From NCBI GenBank assembly GCA_004380135.1, contig QXCR01000131.1, positions 1-64,000 on the forward strand: a stretch of 64,000 bases of DNA, given 5' to 3'. This stretch comes from Stemphylium vesicarium. Taxonomy: Eukaryota; Ascomycota; Dothideomycetes; Pleosporales; Pleosporaceae. The notes beneath the pieces were generated by a model. The model searched no databases and was not told the origin of the DNA. It worked only from the letters and a program-made list of their open reading frames with translations. Shown piece by piece: positions 10,758-22,157 of the stretch (position 1 is the stretch's first letter; the number at the start of each line of letters is the position of its first letter). Made by a program: the position numbers and the translations under genes.

Positions 10758-11748
10758 CTAGACGTACTGGCTCAACCATCGGATACCCTCTCCATATCCC
10801 TGCCTCATAACCACACTGCACATGAAGACCTCGACCGGTCGGATGCCCTCAAGCGGCACCTTGCCCTTGCCGGTTGTCTGGTACAGGCCGAGCACGGAGC
10901 GGAGCTGGTCCTCGGAGACGGCGTCGGGGTGGTCAATCTTGTTTCCGAGAATGACAAAAGGAGTGTTCTTCAGCTCCTCCATGGCGAGGAGGGCATCGAG
11001 CTCGGCTTTGGACTCGGTAAGACGCTCGTGGTCCTTGGCGTCGACGAGGAAGACGATTCCGGAAACCTCGGGGACTGAAAGAGAGTCAGTTATGGACACG
11101 GCGACGAGCATGTTGGCAAGGCGTACAGTAGTCGCGCCATAGTCGGCGGGCTTGCGCGTGGCCTCCGAGATCAAAGGTTGTGAACTTGACATTTCCTATT
11201 GAGAGCTCCTCAGAGGTTGGGTGCAGGGTAGGCTGGCTTGGAGGTGTTAGCTAGTAATGGTACAAGAGGCGACGTATTGCTTACAGAACAGCAACCCTAT
11301 CGTTCTTGAGCATATGCAGTAGCCTAGACATGTCAGTGGTAGATGGGGCGTCCGGTTCGGTTGCCATACGTGGTCTTTCCAGCATTGTCACTAAAGCCTG
11401 ATTAGCTATACGCCTTTGGATTTTTGGGTATGTGAGGATGCGTACAGTCCGAGGAAGAGGAGTTTGGCATGCTGTAGGTATAGATTAGCCGCAATCCGAT
11501 GCTATCGCCAATGCTCGTGTTTACCTTGTTCATAAGTCCAAGCGAGGACAAAACGTCCCAGACTGCGGTGAAATGTCAGATTCTAGTCATGCGCACTCCA
11601 AGCAAGCGATTGATGTGTAGAGAGTCTTGTGCGGTGTGCGGGGGTAGGGCATGGATGCGCATGTGATAGCGGTAACTTACACCTGGCGCAAGGTTAGTAG
11701 GGGCATGTATAGTCAAGACGAAGTCACTTGCCAGTCAATAATCCACAT
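10758..11748 (-). CDS. SAR1: Small COPII coat GTPase Sar1
   Basis: Arf-family GTPase that recruits the COPII coat at the ER. The model has eight exons: 11732-11748, 11681-11682 (two nucleotides), 11525-11562, 11446-11471, 11370-11390, 11285-11323, 11127-11236, 10758-11074. It translates to exactly 189 residues, the family length. Landmarks: MWIIDW at the start, P-loop GLDNAGKTT, LQPTLHPTSEELSIG, switch II DLGGHAQARRLWRDY, EVSGIVFLVDAKDHERL, NKID guanine motif, and a C-terminal GYGEGIRWLSQYV. The first intron starts with GCAAGT (a GC-AG intron). Without the 2-nt exon the frame breaks between Trp6 and Phe7. It is head to head with ATP7, 228 bases apart. Confidence 0.93.
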
Positions 11749-11976
11749 GATTGCAGGAGGTGCTTGATGAAGGAATGGAGAGTGCAAGTACAGCAGTAAG
11801 CTCTCGTGTCGTGTATGGGTGAAGTAAACTTGGGACCACGGCCGCAGTCGAAGGCGGAAGTGAGAGGTGATCCGAGCGCCATGTCCTTGGCGTCGCTGTT
11901 CCGAGCTCTCGCGAAGAACTTGGACATCAACCCTCACGAAACCGAACCCACCGCATCCCCGTCTATATCCATCACA

Positions 11977-12698
11977 ATGGCCGTCGGAGTACGTCAGAAC
12001 CTCCCCAAATACCCCGTCGAAGCTCTCGAGGGCCCAATTGCTGCCCCCGCAGCGGACCCCCACCCGCAATGGCAGCCCCGAATTGAAGAGCAAGAAAACT
12101 AACACATCCCCTCTTACAGCGCAGCGCAGCCCTCAAGCTCGACTGGACGAAGCTCGGAACCCAGCTCGGCCTCAAGGGTCAAACCGCCGCCGCCCTCCAG
12201 TCATTCAAGAAGCGCAACGATGATGCGCGCCGCAAGTTGACTGTTCTCTCCGAGCAGTCAGCCGACGTCGACTTCAACCACTACCGCAGCATCCTCAAGA
12301 ACCAGGCCGTCGTCGACGACATCGAGAAGCAGTTCAAGGCCTTCAAGCCCCAGACATACGATGTAGGAAGGCAGATCAAGGCCATTGAGGCTTTCGAGGC
12401 CCAGGCCGTCCAGAGCGCCGAGCAGACCAAGGCCGTAGTCGACAAGGAATTGAGCGACCTCCAGAAGACGCTCAAGAACATCGAGGACGCCAGGCCATTC
12501 GCTGACCTCACTGTTGTACGTATATACACGGATATGGATGAGTGGAGTGGGGAGAGAATCATGTGCTAACCGGCATGGCAGGACGAGGTTGCCGCTGCCC
12601 AGCCCGAGATTGACAAGCGCACCGAGCAGCTCGTCTCCAAGGGCCGCTGGGCCGTCCCCGGCTACAAGGAGAAGTTTGGCGATCTGTCCGTCCTCTAA
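11977..12698 (+). CDS. ATP7: ATP synthase subunit d, mitochondrial
   Basis: Peripheral-stalk subunit of mitochondrial F1Fo ATP synthase. Three exons (11977-11988, 12120-12515, 12582-12698) give 174 residues, the usual size. The first exon encodes only MAVG; the second begins RSALKLDWTKLGTQLGLKG after a 131-nt intron (the first base of that exon is shared so that the reading is RSAALKLDW) and contains VDFNHYRSILKNQAVVDDIE and YDVGRQIKAIEAFEAQAVQS; the third begins DEVAAAQPEIDKRTEQLVSK and ends FGDLSVL. All introns have consensus GTACGT donors and CAG acceptors. It shares a short divergent promoter with SAR1. Confidence 0.95.
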
Positions 12699-12853
12699 GC
12701 ATCTTCTTTGCATGTAGTAGTCGAAATGTACCCGATCTGGGGTTGTATTACCTACGTATTTGTGAAATAGTTTCCGGAACCTGGAAATGCAATCTAGATT
12801 TTGACCACACACAACGACTGATTATCTTTCTCGTGTCAAACTAAAATATCAAA

Positions 12854-14377
12854 CTACCCAATATACTCGGCATACCTAGCAAACTCGCCATCCCCTTTCA
12901 ACCTCTCCATATCCTCACCCCTCAGACACACGGCAGCCACCACATCCCCCTCCAGCGTCTTCGGCATCAAGAAAACCAAGCCCTCAACCGCTTCAAAATG
13001 CGGTCGTCTCACTACTTTCGGCCCACCCAGCCCCAGCCCAAAGTCCCACTCGTAACCCCGCACCCTCGCCCAAGAACTCACAATCACATCAACGCTCAAG
13101 TCGAAATCTGCCGTCGAAGAAATTATCCGCTTGTCCTCTGTGCGCGCGAGCAAAGTCGCAAGCGCTCGCGCCGAATATGCCACGTCTGTCTTTTGCGCCA
13201 GTGCTGAACGGAGGCGCGACGCTACACAGCCCAGGTTCTCGGGGCGGTGCAGGGTGCAGAGTGGGAGTGTGGTGGAGAGGTTATCTTGGATGGGGCCGGG
13301 GTATGTGGGTGAGATGTTCAAGTGAGGACGGACGTCTATGGCGCGTGATATCTTACTCTGCCGTTGCTGCTGTTGTGTCGTGGATTTGGATTCGGAGGGG
13401 CTGTGATTGGGGTTGGGGTTGAAGTTGAGTCGAGGCATTCGCGCTCTAACAATCGCCTGCCAAATCACCGCTGTCAGTGCGTCGTCGGTGGAAACGTACA
13501 GCCCAGACCCAGATTCCAAGCCTTCCCCCGCTACTTCCTTAAGCCGCCTCAACGCTGCAGAGGAGAAGTTGAAATAAGCCCAGATCCCGGGTTGAGGGGG
13601 CTGTGCTGATGTTGCTGTTGCTGTCGCTGTAGCTGTAGCTGCAATGCTCGTATCGTGCCTCTCCAGTATCCCTCCCCTCTCTGGTACCCACGAGTCGTCG
13701 AGCAACGGCACAATACCCCCTCTCTCCATATTCCCAGTGCACAACTCCTCGTCTGAAAATGGTGTGCCGGTGCACGCTTTGTGCAAAAGGTGGATGATGT
13801 GTGCTTGGCCTGTCATATCCATGCAATTGTGCTGCGCGAGGAACGTTACTATCAAGCCTTCTGGTATAAACGTGGCTTGGATGAGAAACGGCGGTGTTGG
13901 CTCCGTCCCTTCTCCTCCTCCTTCTCCTTCGTCTCCTGATGATTGGCTAGGTGGTCCGGGGAATGTTGCACGCGGCGCGAACATACGTTCATCGACACTT
14001 TGCATGGGGAAGTTGGTGCGTCGCAGATTTGACATGTTGGGCGTGCTGTCGCCTCCTTTGCCTCCACTGAGATCTTTGACTATAATCCCTGGTTTCGAGA
14101 AAACAGGCACGAGTTTGTACGTCCCGGTGCTGGTTTTGCTCGCACCTTCGTTTATCACGCCGTGGGTTAGCCAGGGGAAGTGCTTGTAGAGGCGCTCGAG
14201 GCCATTGGTGAGGGCGCTTAGGATTGCGGATTTGGCTGCCGTGGTGGTGCTGGTCGTGGGTGATGAGGATGGTGGTGGTGGTGGGAGCGCAAAAGCAAAG
14301 TAGATGAGCGTGTTCATTGTGAAGAAGGGCTGTTGGCCGAAGATGTCGAGGTTGTTGGTATCGTGGTTGTTCGCCAT
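12854..14377 (-). CDS. BAHD-family acyltransferase (trichothecene 3-O-acetyltransferase-like)
   Basis: A single-exon, 507-residue CoA-dependent acyltransferase of the transferase family that includes fungal Tri101. It carries both family signatures: the catalytic HxxxD motif as HNCMD at 183-187, and the structural DFGxG motif as WDFGLGLGGPK near the C-terminus. The N-terminal half contains NGLERLYKHFPWLTHGVINE, typical of the family. The acceptor substrate cannot be read from the sequence; relatives acylate alcohols or amines in secondary metabolism or detoxification. No other biosynthetic gene is adjacent, so this looks like a stand-alone modifying or detoxifying enzyme (inference). Confidence 0.87.
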   Translation of the reverse strand: MANNHDTNNLDIFGQQPFFTMNTLIYFAFALPPPPPSSSPTTSTTTAAKSAILSALTNGLERLYKHFPWLTHGVINEGASKTSTGTYKLVPVFSKPGIIVKDLSGGKGGDSTPNMSNLRRTNFPMQSVDERMFAPRATFPGPPSQSSGDEGEGGGEGTEPTPPFLIQATFIPEGLIVTFLAQHNCMDMTGQAHIIHLLHKACTGTPFSDEELCTGNMERGGIVPLLDDSWVPERGGILERHDTSIAATATATATATSAQPPQPGIWAYFNFSSAALRRLKEVAGEGLESGSGLYVSTDDALTAVIWQAIVRARMPRLNFNPNPNHSPSESKSTTQQQQRQSKISRAIDVRPHLNISPTYPGPIQDNLSTTLPLCTLHRPENLGCVASRLRSALAQKTDVAYSARALATLLARTEDKRIISSTADFDLSVDVIVSSWARVRGYEWDFGLGLGGPKVVRRPHFEAVEGLVFLMPKTLEGDVVAAVCLRGEDMERLKGDGEFARYAEYIG

Positions 14378-16927
14378 GGTGTGTATTGTTTTGCTGATTG
14401 AGATGGTGTGTTCGAAAGGAAAATGATGTTGTGCGGCCTTTTTGTCGGGGGTTTCTTGGAGTGTAACTTCTGGAAGTTGTCTCTATTTCTCAGCCCTTTT
14501 CACAAGTAAAAAGATATTTTTGTCGCGGGACTCAATACAGTTATACGCCCCATTGAGATGGTGATACGTTCTTTTCGGTGCTACACCGGTGCTTCTCTTT
14601 TCTAGTCTAGTATATACGACCTAGTCCTTGACCTTCATCATCAGAATGACTCATTATGTGTAACTTTTGACAAGTTGAGTTCTGGCTATGTTCCATTCTC
14701 TTATACAATTTTGAAGACCTCGTAACATGATATAGCCGCGGACTTCTCCACGTAAGCTCAAACACACAAGCGATGACGGGTACTATCGTGGATGTCACTT
14801 TAGAAACGGGACTTGTCCGGATTAGCAAGTTCTCTCGTTATACAAGTTCTAGACAGATGGTGTTGATCTGAAATCTTCGGGTTTAAAGGGATACAATACA
14901 AGACTACATTGGAGATGATGATGTTGCAAAATGAGACCATCCCATTAATATATTTTCCCAGTCGGCCAGGTGCAAACTCGTCATGCCTAGGTACATTCGA
15001 GGCGACATTCAGGTGCAGCATAGCGGGTTCGATCTGTCGTCTAATCTTGTGAGAGAAAATGCTAGTGTATGCTCTAAGAAGAGACGGGAGCATGGATGTG
15101 GATTTAACCTACAACAGTGTCTATAAGCTCGAAGAAGTGAACACCCGACTGTGTAACTGCCCGGTGATGGAATTTGCTGTTATAGTGAGGATTGTTTATT
15201 ACATAATGACAGAATGGGTACTCTAAGTATATACATGATTCATCGTAGACCTCCAAGATCATTTGATTCTCAAGAGTCTGTATCGATGAGACAGCGACAA
15301 GAGATATGAAGAGGTCCGACTCCTTCAGACCCGTCGCCAAAGTATGCACTTTACTTCCAGCTTTGCCTAATAGCCATTCTGATACTCGGCGAGGTGCATT
15401 GAATCGATGTCGACGAATTCCTATCCCAACATTGACCTAGGTATGATCCTGAATGTCTCATGCTACTACACAAAGCGACCCACAAAGTCGACTTCCGGCA
15501 TGAAAGCAACAATTCCAAGGAAATGCCAGCGGACAGGCTGTGTATTCTACAACGTGTACAAAGCCTTCCGTCTCATCCGAAAGACCACCTCTCACCTTCC
15601 CCATCTCTCCCAGTCTGAATACCCTGCCCCAAGTACCTAACCAACATCTAAAAGCCGCTTACGCGGCAACCAACTAACTAGCTCTGAAATCACAAGGAAT
15701 CACCGCTACAGCCACGTCTTAGCTGCCCTTGGCTACCTTTGCGCCTGTCGCGATGAGCACGCTTATAAAGCACCTTGTGGTAGCGTACCAGCCGGCGCTT
15801 TTCCCATTCCCATAGTGTACCACGATAACGATAAGACCAGCAAACCGGCTCGAAAAGTCTAATTACACCTTAGCTTCGGTTGAAAAGAGGGACAAAAAAA
15901 GCAGGTCGTGAGTGGGCTGGGCCAAGCTGTCAGGTTTAGTTTCGGGGTTCGTTGAGAGGCGGGCTTATGCAGGGGTACGTGGGCGTTTGACGTCTGTCTT
16001 GTTGAACCGTGGGTTCTTTTTTTCTTGATATCTTTTTGACGCTGGGCCTGGTTTGCGTAATGTCTTTTTTTGGGGGTGTGGAGGTTTGTGCTCGAGGAAT
16101 GTAGATGCGTATATGCGAACGTGCGTCGTGATGACGATTGTGGCGTGGTGGAGAGGGCATGTGGGGTAAAATTTCTTGACATCACTTGTGTCGCATCGCA
16201 CGTTCGCATGTTGCGCTCTCTCCACTTTCCCATCTCCTGCGCACGCATCGCATCGCATGATGCGGGGTCGGATGTCAGCTCACCTCTCCCATGCTCAATC
16301 ACACACTTGACATATGCGAGACACTGCATATGGCATTTTACTATCCCAGCGTGCGAAAACTGGGTACGATCGTTATTGTAAGCCATGGTGATGTAGCACA
16401 GCAGGGGTTCGGGATCAGCGTTATGCCGAGTCAGCAAAACGAGGTAGGTGTGCGGCGCCGTGGAGGACTGATGTCCGGTGACCCTTTGGTTGGCAACCTT
16501 GTACAGTCGAGAGGGTGGCTGTGCTTCCGCCGCGGAAGGCAAGTATTGTAGCATCTGGATGTCGCCGATCTCAAAACCTGCTTTCACAATATGGCCGGGG
16601 ACGGATGATACTCACGGCATAGTAGATGCTGGGAACGGATGAATTGTAGGTCATTGATCATATTGTATTAATTGGTTGTAGTCAAGACTACCTATTGAAG
16701 CGCCAAAGCAAAAGCCTGTTGTGCGAAAGCCGAAAAGAACCGAACACCATGCCGCCTATGCATTAGGTATATACATGGACTGGTCGTATATGCATACACT
16801 CATCAAGGAACGTCGCTAGGAAAGAATTGTCATCCTCCATAGACCTGGCCTTCATTACTTGGTCGGCTAAGCGACCGTATACCCAAGGTATATGATGCGC
16901 GGCGCTAAATTGAGCAAAGACAATCTC
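14378..16927. other. Gene-poor stretch
   Basis: No gene I can defend. A 242-codon minus-strand frame at 15859-16587 begins MKAGFEIGDIQMLQYLPSAA but has a Thr/Ser/His/Lys-rich tail typical of chance frames. A minus-strand stretch at about 15720-15870 is open in all three frames and could hide a short exon, with no recognisable product. Between 14600 and 15400 the DNA is relatively AT-rich. Confidence 0.5.
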
Positions 16928-17866
16928 CTACAAGAGAGAGAAGAGGGCGAAGAAGCCAGCGGCGAGAGCACCCACGCTAGCAGCGCCAGTAGTGGCAGCA
17001 CCAGTGTACTCGGACAACGGGGGTGTGGTGGCGTTGCCAGTGAAGTTGGCGGGGGCGGAGGCTTGGGGCTGGCCGTCGGAGATCTGGGTGACTACAGGCG
17101 CGGAGGCTTGAGGTTGACCGTCAGAGATTTGAGTGACGACAGGCGCGGAAGCCTGAGGCTGACCGTCGGAGATTTGAGTAACGACGGGGGCGGAGGCCTG
17201 GGGTTGACCATCGGAGATCTGGGTAACGACGGGAGCAGATGCTTGGGGCTGACCATCAGAGATCTGAGTAACAGCAGGCGCGGACGCTTGGGGCTGGCCG
17301 TCCGAAATCTGGGTTACGGGCTGGGAAGCCTGGGGTTGACCATCTGGGATCTGTGTGACGCTTGGAGAAGAACCCTCGCCCATGGTTGCCTGGATGTGGA
17401 TGGGGGTGCACTGAGCACCAACCGACTCGTCGTACAGGTTGTAAAAGCTACCAGACTGGCACGAGTAGAACATGGTGGAACCCTTGAGGGAAAGGGAGCC
17501 GTTGCTGCAGAGACCAAAGCCTTCCGTTTCGAGAGCACCTGCCTGAACAGGTGAGTCAAACTGGAACCTGTGGAAACGTTAGACCTTGTTTCATAGTTAA
17601 TTGTAGTTCAATGAGACATACTGTTGGTTGGCAGCGATGTATCCGGTGCGACCAGCCTGGTCAGTCAACTTGCCGTCCTCCAGAGTGATCATGAGGACAC
17701 CATTGAGTTGGCGTTTGTCCATGCCACGCTTGGTAGGTACAGTGGTAGCATTGACGGTGGTAATGGTGAATTCACCACCAGAAGAAGTGGCACACTCCGA
17801 GGAGGAGGCAGCCTGGGGGTAGGCAGCAACAGCGGCGACGAGGCCGGCAGCGACGAAGGACTTCAT
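16928..17866 (-). CDS. PIR-like repeat cell wall protein with predicted GPI anchor
   Basis: Secreted wall protein. Two exons (17622-17866 and 16928-17567, 54-nt intron) give 294 residues. A signal peptide (MKSFVAAGLVAAVAAYPQA) precedes a KR site (GMDKRQ, about 50) and a conserved region containing LMITLEDGKLTDQAGRTGYI, NQQFQFDSPVQAGALETEGF and MFYSCQSGSFYNLYDESVGA, resembling the C-terminal core of yeast Pir/Ccw proteins. It is followed by at least seven copies of a QISDGQPQA-type repeat, close to the PIR repeat (Q-I-x-D-G-Q-x-Q) whose Gln forms an ester link to beta-1,3-glucan. The hydrophobic C-terminus (GAASVGALAAGFFALFSLL) suggests a GPI anchor, an order unlike yeast Pir proteins, where repeats lie N-terminal and no anchor exists. 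Confidence 0.88.
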
Positions 17867-20190
17867 CTTCGAGATTTCGGTCGACAGGGTGTTGACGGTA
17901 TTAATGTATAGAGCGTACTTGACAGCGAGAGTGAAATATCGACGCAGAGTAGACTGATGAACGAGGTATCAGTTACTTCGTATATTCGAGTAAGCAGAAA
18001 CGTTTATTATGCTGTAATCACGACAACGAAGGTGTGAGATGAGCTGGCAGATAAATCGATGGGGACGGTAAGACAGCTATATAGCAATACGCAGGCAATC
18101 GGTCTAGTTTATCCAGTCTACCTCATCGAGCATGACACCGCGGATCGGACATGCCAAAAGCCTCAGCACTAGAGCCAAGCCCATTGATCAACTCCACGCG
18201 TCAATGCAAGTCTACATCCGTTAGCGTGCACGCCTCTGACTGCAAGAAAAGAAGGCTGGAGAGGGTTTACTGGTGCGGTACCGATACACGCTGCATAGTC
18301 CTGTCCACCATCATTGGATGCGCATTCATCCGACCCCTCATCTAATTCTCCACCCACCCTCCCGGGATTGCGCGTGAACAAAGCCCGTCCCGCCATCTGG
18401 TCTAAACATATCTCGTTTCCAGCCCGTGTGCTTTCTGGAAAAATGGTTCGAATGGCGTAATCCGATGGCATTGAATGGTTCCAACCAATTCAATTGATCA
18501 TTGATAGCCGTCGTCGCCATCGATGGGTGGTGCCGAAAGTCAATCACAAAGTGTTGAGCTGGTTCCGCGGTATGCAATGTCCAGGACAGATGCTGAACCG
18601 AATTCTCGTATCAGCAAGCCTGAGACGATGGCTCCCCGGCACATCCTAGCGTTCGACCTATAGCAATATGCGTGCAATCCTATATTCCTCCCAGTCGAAT
18701 GTGGCGGGGCGTTTTAATTAATCGCGTTCCTCAGTCTGATTCGCCCCCATGCTGCGCGATCTGCAGGGTGGTGTATAGTGCAAAGGTAGCTCACCCAATT
18801 CGACTATTGAAAGGCAAATAGAAGGGTCTGAACTAGTGAGATTGGTGCTGAGGCCACAAATGCCCGAGTGATGTCAAAGATCTGTTCCCAATTGGGAGCG
18901 ACGCTTACCTGCGCTAGCGCAACATTTGTGGAGTACGTGTGGCTTTGGTCGTCCCAAAGTCGTCTCCAGCCGCTCCACCCACCGTCTTTAGTGGAACCGT
19001 TTCTTGGGAACGCTTAGGACGGCTGGGGAAGGCTGCCACACTGACCTTCACGGCTGCATATCGATAGTGTGCCGCTTACAACAGGCGGCTGGCATGTTTG
19101 CCTGCGTTGGCAGACCCTAGAACACCCTTAGACTGCTGACCGAGGCTTGTCGCATTCGCGCGAATACCGTGCGAGGAGAACATGGCATTCTTAAACACCA
19201 GGAATCGCTGGGCTGGCTGGGTGGTGGATAAGCGCAAACCGAGCGGTTATTAGAATGGCTGGGACGACGCGCACGCCAGATGATATGATTGACGTCACAC
19301 GGGTTTAAACACTCATCGAGAGCGCATTATCCCGCAACACGATTGGCGCTAGGCATCCGTGTCGACTGGACAATTAATCGTCCATGGTTATTCCCATTGT
19401 AGCCTTTCAAGCGGTCAGTGCCACTGTGCCACTGTAAGGCTTCGAAATGGCGACAACAGCGGACGATCATCTGACCCCGCATTCCTCCTTCCTTTCACAG
19501 ACGCATATGTACATCAAGATGCCGCAACGAGCGGAATGATAGCGAACCGAGTCAACAAAGTATGTCTTGGTGAGGTTATTCGGCCTCGGCGATCACGATC
19601 TCACGATGGGCCCTCCGCCGATCCATAGGGTAGTGACGCGCCAGCCGATGATTTAGTCGCCCTCCTACTCACTTCCCGCGTCCTGCTAAGCAGCACAGCA
19701 CAGTAGAGCCGCAAGAATCCGGAACTAATCCTCTGTTATGCTTTCCATATGGTCCTCGAGATAACCGAAACTGAATGTGAAGCACTTCGCTTCGATTTGG
19801 AGTACCCGAGACTATGTCATACGGTGGATAACCCCGGATGGCCGTTGCCGCTGCGTCTCTCGATAAGACAAGCGTGAAGTCTTGCATCGTTTCGGCGGAA
19901 AAAGCCACAGCGCATTATTTCGGCAATGTAGAATCTTGTGTGCCTGCCATACTAGAGTGTTAACATCTCGTCCAGGTTAGCACGGCGCGTTGGCGTCACA
20001 CGGGTACATTAACGAGAAACGCACGTCCAAATTAAATGAAGAAGAACAGTGCCTTGCCAATGCATTTGTTTTTTGCCGTTGGAAATGTCATCTCGTAATC
20101 CCGAAGTACGCGAACCGGAGAAATCGACATGGTATCGTGGTCCGTCTCGTTCGTCTATCGCCTGTCTTCCCCTCATTCTCAGCCCGCCAT
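17867..20190. other. Long intergenic region
   Basis: No supported gene. Scattered frames of 60-100 codons on both strands lack splice structure or family resemblance. It holds the upstream region of the wall-protein gene and the 3' flank of the small gene at 20191. Confidence 0.55.
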
Positions 20191-20515
20191 CTATTTCCCC
20201 TCTCCAGCCCGCTTGACGCCTCCTGCTACATCGTTTGCGCCTTTTTCAATGCTGCTAGAGACATCTGCAACGCCCCTAGCAACCGGCCGACCAGCACTGC
20301 CCGTAGCGCCCTCCAACTGCATCAAGGCATTCAAAATCAGTACATATTTCATATGCAGTTAGTGCGATCTCATTTACCGTCTCACCAACTCCCCTTCCAA
20401 GAGCGCCAACGACACCCCCCAAGGTGTTGGTAACGCCTCCGACTGTATTTCCTACGGTAGAAGTGACAAACTTCACGCCAGAAGTCACACCGCTTTCCTG
20501 TTGGCCGATGGGCAT
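20191..20515 (-). CDS. Small Gly/Val-rich protein, conserved type, unknown function
   Basis: Two exons (20378-20515 and 20191-20316, 61-nt phase-0 intron) give 87 residues. The first exon reads MPIGQQESGVTSGVKFVTST, then VGNTVGGVTNTLGGVVGALG and RGVGET; the second LEGATGSAGRPVARGVADVS and SSIEKGANDVAGGVKRAGEGK. It consists of short heptad-like glycine/valine repeats with a polar, charged tail. Such small proteins are common in Pezizomycotina genomes (from memory) but I know of no assigned function. The longer minus-strand frame starting at 20662 is not preferred, because the intron exit restores the repeat pattern. Confidence 0.7.
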
Positions 20516-21647
20516 TTTGTTTGTCAGAACTAGAGTTTGATTGGACGGTCCTTTGGTTTGAAAGCCCGTGTTGATGGTATCTGGTGATCGTAAAGTTTGT
20601 TTGGTGCGGGCTAAGGTAATGAGAACTTGGTGTGAGTCTGTTTCGTCTGTGCTGAATCTCATGCATTTATGCCTCGGTTGGCTGGTGACGTCATGAGGCT
20701 TTGCGACACCAGACGCGCGGTGTTTTCAGGAAATCCTGCTCTTTACAATCAAACCTCCCCTTGTGACTCGAAAAGAGCCCTGACATGGCTCACTCCAGGT
20801 AGATGATGTGCTGTCATCATGGATGGCTGAGTCCTGTCGCAGCCGGCTCTGAACCCCTTCCTTGGATCAGTATCTCGCGAAGACAGCCCAAATGCCGTCC
20901 GAAAGAACCCAAAGGACTATCTCCTTGTCCCTGGATGGCAGCAACCCCCGCGTACAGCGATCTTGGTACCGCTCGTAGACTCGAAAAATTTCGTAGGCCG
21001 TAGGAATCGCCCCTTTCAATGCTATGACTGCTTTCTCGCAGGGCGGGCCGGCGCATCTCTTGTGGAGGACATAAGAATGGTCATTGCTTCAAGCCGCTTG
21101 ATATGTTGCCACATATTGTATAGATGTAAGAGAAAAGCTCGCCATGGCATTTTCCACGGGCTTGCGAAGGTCACGGGATCGGAGGTCGGGGGTTTGTGGA
21201 CCCTGCCCGGGCCGCCTGAGGCACGCGCAATCCACGGAACGCGAGCGCAAATCTAATCCCGCTGCATCATTGGCCAACACCATCTTGTTGCCTGATTCTT
21301 GGTCGTCGCAGGAAGAATCTATTATGAGGATGCGGAGCGTGCTGGCCGTACGGCCGAAACGCGTCGCTAACGGCGACATTCTATCGCCGGTCGTGTCGCG
21401 CTTCGAAAGTATGGTTTGCCTGTAGGCTCGCGAATAAATGATTGACATCCGTTCATCTCATACTAAACCCAGATATCACAGCATAAACATCTTCCCGAGG
21501 CTTCAAGTCTTCTACAAACGTATATCTCCAGAGGAATACGCCCTTCCATTGGCAGTATCACTGGAAGCGAGAGACCAAAACGTTTCCCCATAGTCAGCTC
21601 AGCGTCACCGAGAAATCACAGTCCACGAGACGTCTAGGACCCAAGCA
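20516..21647. other. Intergenic, nothing recognised
   Basis: Open frames of 60-120 codons occur on both strands but none shows a family or a fungal intron pattern. Confidence 0.55.
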
Positions 21648-22157
21648 ATGGCTTCTTTCTTCCCACACCCCGTCTACGCCGAAGATCAACCCTACGCGCA
21701 AACCATCCTTTACCTACACGTCGTGCGCGCCTCAGCCATGTCCTTTACGTTTTTCTCGCTGGCCCAGTTCCCTGCCTCTCTCGTCGCAGCGCGCTACCGC
21801 AAGGCACCAATCGACTACAACACAATACTGGCACGTACACTGAAGACAAGCGGTCGTGGCCTTGTCATTGGAACAGTAGCCGGTGCGGCCATGACATGGG
21901 GGCGCATGAGGGGTCGGAAAGAGATTGAATGGAAGGATAGATCTTGGAGGATTTTGGAAAACAACGGCGAGGTGAAAACAGATTGGGTTGCACTTGGGGC
22001 CGCGAGCGGAGGTGCGATAGCTGCTTTGGTAGCTGCGCGAAGTGGGAAGATCAATATGGCTGCTGGCAGAGCAGTCTTAGGCGGAACAGGCGCTGGAATG
22101 GCGGCTGGAGTGCCATATATGATCGCCTCGTTTGCGATGGGAAGAAAGTCCGCTTGA
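21648..22157 (+). CDS. Tim17-like / DUF1757-type small membrane protein
   Basis: A single-exon, 169-residue protein with alternating polar and Gly/Ala-rich hydrophobic segments: LHVVRASAMSFTFFSLAQFP, LVIGTVAGAAMTWGRM, ALGAASGGAIAALVAAR and AVLGGTGAGMAAGVPYMIAS. These glycine-rich segments resemble the Tim17/Tim22/complex I B14.7 fold, and the layout fits the fungal DUF1757 family as I remember it. Likely an organellar, probably mitochondrial, inner-membrane protein (inference). No catalytic motif. Confidence 0.7.
   Translation: MASFFPHPVYAEDQPYAQTILYLHVVRASAMSFTFFSLAQFPASLVAARYRKAPIDYNTILARTLKTSGRGLVIGTVAGAAMTWGRMRGRKEIEWKDRSWRILENNGEVKTDWVALGAASGGAIAALVAARSGKINMAAGRAVLGGTGAGMAAGVPYMIASFAMGRKSA

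Noticed and set aside
15859..16587. 242-codon minus-strand frame starting MKAGFEIGDIQ
   Set aside because: No family, no splice context, and a Thr/Ser/His/Lys-rich second half typical of chance frames; kept only as a note in the gap entry.
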